A stretch of DNA of 5,479 bases from contig CALZMV010000092.1 of NCBI GenBank assembly GCA_945788655.1, forward strand, positions 1 through 5,479, written 5' to 3'. Made by a program: the position numbers and the translations under genes. Shown in pieces: positions 1-3,605 of the stretch; the stretch's first letter is position 1, and each line of letters starts with the position of its first letter. Source of the stretch: an uncultured Clostridia bacterium. GTDB lineage: Bacteria; Bacillota; Clostridia; Peptostreptococcales; Anaerovoracaceae. Under the pieces are notes generated by a model. It was not told the origin of the DNA and did not search any database. It worked only from the letters and a program-made list of their open reading frames with translations.

Positions 1-1343
1 GAAATATTATCGATTATGAACCCTGCCATATTCACAGGATCTTTTGCAGATGAATATGGAGGTGCATAGGCCAGCTCAAGATCCTTAAGTTCTGTTGCTT
101 TCATTCCTCCGTGAATAGCTGTTGCCAGAACATCGATTCTCTTATCAACGCCTTTATATCCCACAATCTGAGCACCAAGCAGGCGATATGTATTCTTCTC
201 GAAAACAACTTTCATTGTCATTATTTTACCACCGGGATAATATCCGGCATTGCTCATAGGCGATAGAATTACCGTATCTATATCAAGTCCAGCCTTCAAA
301 GCATTAGTCTCGTTGATTCCTGTGGTCGCTGCGGTCACATCAAAAACCTTAATAACAGAGCTGCCTTGACTTCCCATGTATATACTGTTTCCTCCACAGA
401 TATTATCTGCAATAATTCTACCCTGTTTGTTTGCCGGTCCTGCCAATGAAATCAGAGCATCCTGTCCGGTAACGTAATGTTTAACTTGAACCGCATCTCC
501 TGCTGCAAAGATGTCAGGTACAGATGTTTCCATGCGGTCGTTTACCACAATACTATCTTTAATTCCAAGTTCCAGTCCTGCTTCTTTTGCAAGGTGCGTA
601 TCCGGAGTAACACCAATAGCCAGCACTACCATATCCGCATGTATTGGCTTCTCATCTTTCAAAAGAACGTCTACACCGCCGTTCTTTTCCTCAAAGCCCT
701 CTACCGTATGTCCAAGGGCTAGCTTAACACCATGCTTTCTCATCTCTGCATGAATGAAGCAAGCCATATCAGAGTCGAAAGGATTCATTAGCTGTTTAGG
801 TCGCTGCAGTATAGTCACATCCATTCCCAGCTCTCTTAAATTTTCTGCCAGCTCGATACCAATAAAACCGCCTCCTGCAATAACCACAGACTTAGGGTTA
901 TTCTCATTGATGTATTTTTTAATGCTCAAAGTATCTTCCACAGTCCTAAGGGTAAAAAGCTTTTCAATTCCAACTCCCGGAAGTTTTGGCTGCGTTGGCT
1001 TTGCTCCTGGAGAAAGAATCAGTTTATCATATGATTCCTCAAACTCTTCCCCTGTTTCCAGGTTCTTTACATGGATGGTTTTTTTGTCCGGGTGTATAGC
1101 AATTACTTCATGGTGCACCTTCATGTTTATTCTAAATCGCGAAAAAAAGCTTTCCGGTGTCTGAAGTGTCAGTTCTTCGGGATCTGTAATAACATCACCG
1201 ATAAAATACGGCAAACCGCAGTTTGCATAGGAAATATATCCGCTTCTTTCAAATACAGTTATCTCTGCTTTTTCATCCAGTCTTCGAATACGTGCTGCCG
1301 CTGTCGCTCCACCTGCGACTCCTCCAATAATTAACACTTTCAT
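1..1343 (-). CDS. CoA-disulfide reductase / NADH oxidase-type FAD flavoprotein (3' end beyond window)
   Basis: This is a pyridine nucleotide-disulfide oxidoreductase of the single-cysteine (CoADR/Nox/Npsr) group, which uses FAD and NAD(P)H to reduce CoA disulfide, CoA persulfide, polysulfide or oxygen in the cytosol. The 447 visible residues begin with the FAD Rossmann motif (MKVLIIGGVAGG), followed by the redox cysteine Cys42 in SYANCGLPYF. The NAD(P)H Rossmann motif AGGGFIG is at 156-162, and the second FAD motif, PDIFAAGD, ends near 283. Tyr368 (AGYYPGG) and Tyr426 (AYAPPYSSAKDP) fall where Staphylococcus aureus CoADR has its CoA-site tyrosines 361 and 419, which favours a CoA substrate over a pure NADH oxidase. 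The start has an AGGTGG ribosome site nine bases upstream, inside the rhodanese gene, whose stop is one base away. The frame is still open at the window edge, slightly past the length of stand-alone CoADR, so a C-terminal rhodanese domain, as in CoADR-Rhd fusions, is possible but unseen. Family is sure; substrate is inferred. Confidence 0.9.
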   Translation of the reverse strand, partial: MKVLIIGGVAGGATAAARIRRLDEKAEITVFERSGYISYANCGLPYFIGDVITDPEELTLQTPESFFSRFRINMKVHHEVIAIHPDKKTIHVKNLETGEEFEESYDKLILSPGAKPTQPKLPGVGIEKLFTLRTVEDTLSIKKYINENNPKSVVIAGGGFIGIELAENLRELGMDVTILQRPKQLMNPFDSDMACFIHAEMRKHGVKLALGHTVEGFEEKNGGVDVLLKDEKPIHADMVVLAIGVTPDTHLAKEAGLELGIKDSIVVNDRMETSVPDIFAAGDAVQVKHYVTGQDALISLAGPANKQGRIIADNICGGNSIYMGSQGSSVIKVFDVTAATTGINETNALKAGLDIDTVILSPMSNAGYYPGGKIMTMKVVFEKNTYRLLGAQIVGYKGVDKRIDVLATAIHGGMKATELKDLELAYAPPYSSAKDPVNMAGFIIDNI

Positions 1344-1344
1344 T

Positions 1345-1665
1345 CTATCTTTCCACCTTTCCCGAGTAAGAAGAAATACCTCCAATATTGGTTACATTAG
1401 TATACCCCATACCTTTAAGCAAATTTACTGCCTGACCACTGCGAGAGCCCGAATAGCAATATACAAACAATGGTGTTTCCTTATTTGAAATTTCCAATAA
1501 AACCTTATCTATCGTCTGCAAAGATATATTAATGCTGTCGGGAATATGCCCCTGACGATATTCCTCCGCAGTTCTTACATCAAGTAAAACTGCTCCTTCT
1601 ACTGCTTTGAAATCTAATAGTCCCTGATTGATATCTTTTTGTCTGAACAAATCAAAGAATCCCAT
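1345..1665 (-). CDS. Cytosolic single-domain rhodanese-like sulfurtransferase
   Basis: This is a complete 106-residue rhodanese domain, the usual size for a stand-alone (GlpE/PspE-like) sulfurtransferase. It probably carries sulfane sulfur as a cysteine persulfide. The sequence shows LLDVRTAEEY (27-36), the GHIPDSINI motif (39-47) and the active-site loop CYSGSRSG starting at Cys70, which fits the CxxGxR pattern of active rhodaneses. The IGGISSYSG tail corresponds to the usual GG(x)xxW segment but has Tyr in place of Trp. There is no signal peptide, so it should be cytosolic. An AGGAGG ribosome site lies eight bases upstream and overlaps the stop codon of the lipoprotein rhodanese. The following flavoprotein gene begins one base after this stop codon. 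The tight packing suggests it passes or receives sulfur in the same pathway as those two proteins. The donor and acceptor cannot be read from the sequence. Confidence 0.92.
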   Translation of the reverse strand: MGFFDLFRQKDINQGLLDFKAVEGAVLLDVRTAEEYRQGHIPDSINISLQTIDKVLLEISNKETPLFVYCYSGSRSGQAVNLLKGMGYTNVTNIGGISSYSGKVER

Positions 1666-1673
1666 TTTCCTGT

Positions 1674-1679
1674 CCTCCT
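1674..1679 (-). promoter_or_regulatory. Ribosome binding site overlapping a stop codon (coupling site)
   Basis: The perfect AGGAGG on the minus strand uses the last two bases of the lipoprotein rhodanese TAG stop (1678-1680) and lies eight bases before the ATG of the cytosolic rhodanese. This arrangement suggests that ribosomes finishing the first gene start the second. Confidence 0.8.
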
Positions 1680-2067
1680 ATTCTTCTGAAACAGTCTCTC
1701 CCGTCCAATCGTTGATACCTCCAATTTCGACAATATTAGAGTAACCCAGTTCCACCAGCTTGGCTGAAGCCTGCTTGCTACGATTCCCACTTCGGCAATA
1801 CACGAGAATCAGCTGCTCCTTGTCTGGCAACGACTCTATTTCCTCCGTTCCAATTTCCTCGTTTGGAATATTGATTGCGTTAGGAATATGCCTTTCTCGG
1901 AATTCACTTTCGGTACGCACATCAAGAATGATATAATCATTTTCTTCTTCCATTATTGAAGCGGCTTCTTTCATGCTGATCTGTCTGAAGTCGTTTCCCT
2001 TTTGGTCAGGAGCTGTGCATCCAGCTAAAAGAAAAACAAGCGATATAATTAAAATTATTTTTTTCAT
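1678..2067 (-). CDS. Secreted lipoprotein rhodanese
   Basis: This is a 129-residue rhodanese with a lipoprotein signal peptide, expected to be anchored on the outer face of the cytoplasmic membrane. The start is set at 2067: it gives a compact signal (MKKIILIISL, then VFLLAGC) with lipobox LAGC and lipidated Cys17, and it has a GGGAG ribosome site six bases upstream. A longer in-frame reading from 2097 would add ten charged residues before the signal and would begin at about the predicted transcription start, so it is unlikely. The rhodanese domain shows IILDVRTESEF (46-56), RHIPNAINI (59-67), the active loop CRSGNRS from Cys91, and IGGINDWTG (115-123). The catalytic cysteine is present, so sulfurtransferase activity is plausible. 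It is the first gene of the operon with the cytosolic rhodanese and the CoADR-like flavoprotein. A role in capturing extracellular sulfane sulfur is an inference from location and neighbours. Confidence 0.92.
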   Translation of the reverse strand: MKKIILIISLVFLLAGCTAPDQKGNDFRQISMKEAASIMEEENDYIILDVRTESEFRERHIPNAINIPNEEIGTEEIESLPDKEQLILVYCRSGNRSKQASAKLVELGYSNIVEIGGINDWTGETVSEE

Positions 2068-2073
2068 TTTTGT

Positions 2074-2080
2074 CTCCCTT
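2074..2080 (-). promoter_or_regulatory. Ribosome binding site that fixes the lipoprotein rhodanese start
   Basis: AAGGGAG on the minus strand is followed, after six bases, by the ATG at 2067. No comparable site precedes the alternative ATG at 2097, so this site decides the start in favour of the form that begins directly with the signal peptide. Confidence 0.75.
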
Positions 2081-2103
2081 TTATCGGCATATGTCATAAA
2101 TAT

Positions 2104-2131
2104 ATTATACCACCTCTTTGATTTTTGTAAA
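2104..2131 (-). promoter_or_regulatory. Sigma-A-like promoter of the rhodanese-flavoprotein operon
   Basis: On the minus strand, TTTACA (2131-2126) is followed after 16 bases by a perfect TATAAT (2109-2104). Transcription would start near 2097, giving a leader of about 30 bases before the ATG at 2067. The -35 box lies inside a small near-palindrome, TTGTTTACAA, which could be an operator, although this is weak evidence. Confidence 0.75.
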
Positions 2132-2154
2132 CAACCTCCATTATGTGCAAAAAG

Positions 2155-2183
2155 TTGTCCTTTGTAATAATTCTGTGTATAAT
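2155..2183 (+). promoter_or_regulatory. Sigma-A-like promoter of the Gp37/Gp68-family gene
   Basis: TTGTCC (2155-2160) is followed after the optimal 17 bases by a perfect TATAAT (2178-2183). Transcription should start near 2190, leaving a leader of about 30 bases that contains the ribosome site AAAGGAGG at 2205-2212, seven bases before the ATG at 2220. The -35 boxes of this promoter and of the divergent operon are only 23 bases apart. Confidence 0.78.
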
Positions 2184-2219
2184 TAAAAACACCGGCAATG
2201 ATTTAAAGGAGGTAAGCGC

Positions 2220-2942
2220 ATGGCTATGTGGAATCCCTGGAGAGGATGTAAAAAGATAAGCGAAGGTTGTCTACACTGCTACATCCACAAAGGCGATGCC
2301 AAACGCGGTGTCGATACAAACCTCATTGTTAAAACGAAGGACTTTGAAAAACCTATTGAACGTCTTAAAAATGGAAATTACAAAGTTAAATCCGGTATTG
2401 TCTACACTTGCTTTTCGACTGATTTTCTAATTGAGGAAGCCGATGAATGGAGAAATGATTGTTGGAAAATAATCGCAGAAAGACAGGACTGCACCTTTCT
2501 TTTCCTCACAAAAAGAATAGACAGATTTATTCGTTGCATTCCGGATGATTGGGGTGATGGCTACGAAAATGTAGTGGTCTGCTGCACAATTGAAAATCAG
2601 AGCAATGCAGATTATAAACTGGAAATCTTCAGCAGATTGCCCATTAAGCATAAATGCATAACGGCTCAGCCCCTTTTAGAAAGAGTTGATATAGAAAAAT
2701 ATCTCGATGATATCGAACTTGTGGTTGTTGGCGGCGAATCCGATTACAATGCGCGTCCACTGGATTTCTCCTGGGTTCTCGACATTCGCGATCAATGTAT
2801 CAGAAAAAACGTTTCTTTCGAATTCCGCCAGTTAGGTACCAACTTTATAAAAGATGGCAAAGCCTATAGGTTAAAAACAAAGGACTTATGCAGCCAAGCA
2901 AGGAAAGCCGATATTAATTATTCTACAAAGAAGCTATGGTAA
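2220..2942 (+). CDS. Phage Gp37/Gp68 family (DUF5131) three-cysteine protein
   Basis: This is a complete 240-residue member of the phage Gp37/Gp68 family (DUF5131, Pfam PF07505), whose biochemical role is not firmly known to me. The N-terminus carries the family signature WNPWRGC..SEGCLHCY, with Cys10, Cys17 and Cys20 spaced CX6CX2C, a pattern that suggests metal or iron-sulfur binding similar to radical SAM proteins. Further family-like blocks are FSTDFL (about 65-70), FLFLTKR (about 94-100), ITAQPLLE (about 147-154), VVVGGESDYNARPL (about 168-181), WVLDIRDQC (about 185-193) and FEFRQLGTNF (about 200-209). The start is supported by AAAGGAGG seven bases upstream. The gene stands alone, with its own promoter and a terminator after its stop. 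The family is common in phages and mobile elements, but no phage gene is visible here. In many genomes a three-Cys-motif partner protein (TcmP) sits next to it; none is in this window. Family assignment is solid and function is open. Confidence 0.9.
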   Translation: MAMWNPWRGCKKISEGCLHCYIHKGDAKRGVDTNLIVKTKDFEKPIERLKNGNYKVKSGIVYTCFSTDFLIEEADEWRNDCWKIIAERQDCTFLFLTKRIDRFIRCIPDDWGDGYENVVVCCTIENQSNADYKLEIFSRLPIKHKCITAQPLLERVDIEKYLDDIELVVVGGESDYNARPLDFSWVLDIRDQCIRKNVSFEFRQLGTNFIKDGKAYRLKTKDLCSQARKADINYSTKKLW

Positions 2943-2965
2943 TATGTGGTTTTATTCGTACAAAA

Positions 2966-3001
2966 ATGCCCATCGACCTCTTTATAAAGGCCGATGGGCA
3001 T
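2966..3001. terminator. Bidirectional intrinsic terminator between convergent genes
   Basis: A perfect 10-base-pair stem pairs ATGCCCATCG (2966-2975) with CGATGGGCAT (2992-3001). The 16-base interior can pair further (CCT with AGG, then TTTATAAA). Read leftward, the stem runs into TTTTTG, a good uridine tract, so it ends the nitroreductase transcript just three bases after its stop codon. Read rightward, the following TCTGTTATTT is a weaker tract but could also stop transcription from the Gp37/Gp68-family gene, whose stop lies 23 bases before the stem. Confidence 0.9.
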
Positions 3002-3004
3002 CTG

Positions 3005-3529
3005 TTATTTAACATAATAAACGTAATTATCTTTTCTTGGAGCTGCTTCTGGTGCAGGTTCTTTGGCATATCCAATCACGCAATGGCCTATACCTTCGTA
3101 ATCTCCTTCGATTCCAAGATTTTCTAAAATCTGCTTACCTAGCTCACCTTCAAACTCTTCCTTTGCCCTGTGAACCCAAAGGCTTCCAAGACCAAGGCTT
3201 GCTGCTGCATTCAGCATATTACCCATTACAAGGGAACCATCATATTTATAAGTTGCAACATTTTTGTCTGCAAGCACTATTATAATTACAGGTGCGCCAT
3301 AGAATGGGTCAAAATCAACTCCCATAATTCTTGCATTTTCAGCAGAAAGCTTATCCCTAAGTTCTTTATTTGTCACTACAAGAATAATTGGGCTCTGCAA
3401 TCCTCTTCCTGTTGCAGCATAGGTTCCTGCTTTTACTATAGCTTTAATCTCTTCATCAGATACCATCTTGTCGGTAATGAACTTTCTGCAGCTTCTTCTT
3501 GTTTCTAAAACTTTTAATGTTTCATTCAT
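3005..3529 (-). CDS. Nitroreductase family FMN oxidoreductase
   Basis: This is a 174-residue cytosolic protein of the small nitroreductase family, which binds FMN and uses NAD(P)H to reduce nitro compounds, quinones or similar acceptors. The natural substrate cannot be told from the sequence. The N-terminal RRSCRKF (11-17) is the family's phosphate-binding segment for FMN. It is followed by ATGRGLQSP (about 39-47), FYGAPVIIIV (about 76-85), and the long helix MGNMLNAAASLGLGSLWV (about 102-119), which packs at the dimer and flavin site. The HCVIGYAKE block (about 149-157) and the tail APRKDNYVYYV are also typical. The length fits the short, roughly 170-residue clostridial subgroup. The start has GGAGG nine bases upstream. 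It lies 76 bases after the AAA+ gene, in the same direction and without an obvious terminator or consensus promoter between, so it may be expressed partly by read-through. A strong terminator follows its stop. Confidence 0.93.
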   Translation of the reverse strand: MNETLKVLETRRSCRKFITDKMVSDEEIKAIVKAGTYAATGRGLQSPIILVVTNKELRDKLSAENARIMGVDFDPFYGAPVIIIVLADKNVATYKYDGSLVMGNMLNAAASLGLGSLWVHRAKEEFEGELGKQILENLGIEGDYEGIGHCVIGYAKEPAPEAAPRKDNYVYYVK

Positions 3530-3605
3530 TCAAGTTTACCTCCGTCCTAATTATTAAACCCCAGCAGCCTTTAATCCCTTAGTTGATGCTAACACTTTAC
3601 CATAT
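3530..3605. other. Short intergenic gap between AAA+ gene and nitroreductase gene
   Basis: On the minus strand this gap holds the nitroreductase ribosome site (GGAGG, 3539-3543) and little else that can be named. I see no stable hairpin with a uridine tract and no good -35/-10 pair, so co-transcription with the AAA+ gene is the simplest reading. An open stretch from 3613 to 3554 would encode a protein-like 19-residue tail, discussed in the findings. Confidence 0.5.

Noticed and set aside
477..1334. Several plus-strand open frames of 80-136 codons
   Set aside because: They lie antisense to the flavoprotein gene, lack good ribosome sites, and give Cys/Ser/Phe-rich translations typical of shadow frames. 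The minus-strand frame carries clear family motifs throughout.
2068..2097. Ten-residue N-terminal extension of the lipoprotein rhodanese from an ATG at 2097
   Set aside because: It would place charged residues before the signal peptide, has no ribosome site, and begins at about the predicted transcription start. The ATG at 2067 has a good site and gives a standard lipoprotein signal.
2427..2651. Minus-strand 74-codon frame inside the Gp37/Gp68-family gene
   Set aside because: It is antisense to a gene with strong family motifs and has no promoter or ribosome site of its own.
3037..3508. Plus-strand frames across the nitroreductase gene
   Set aside because: They are shadows of a well-conserved nitroreductase and have no recognisable domains.
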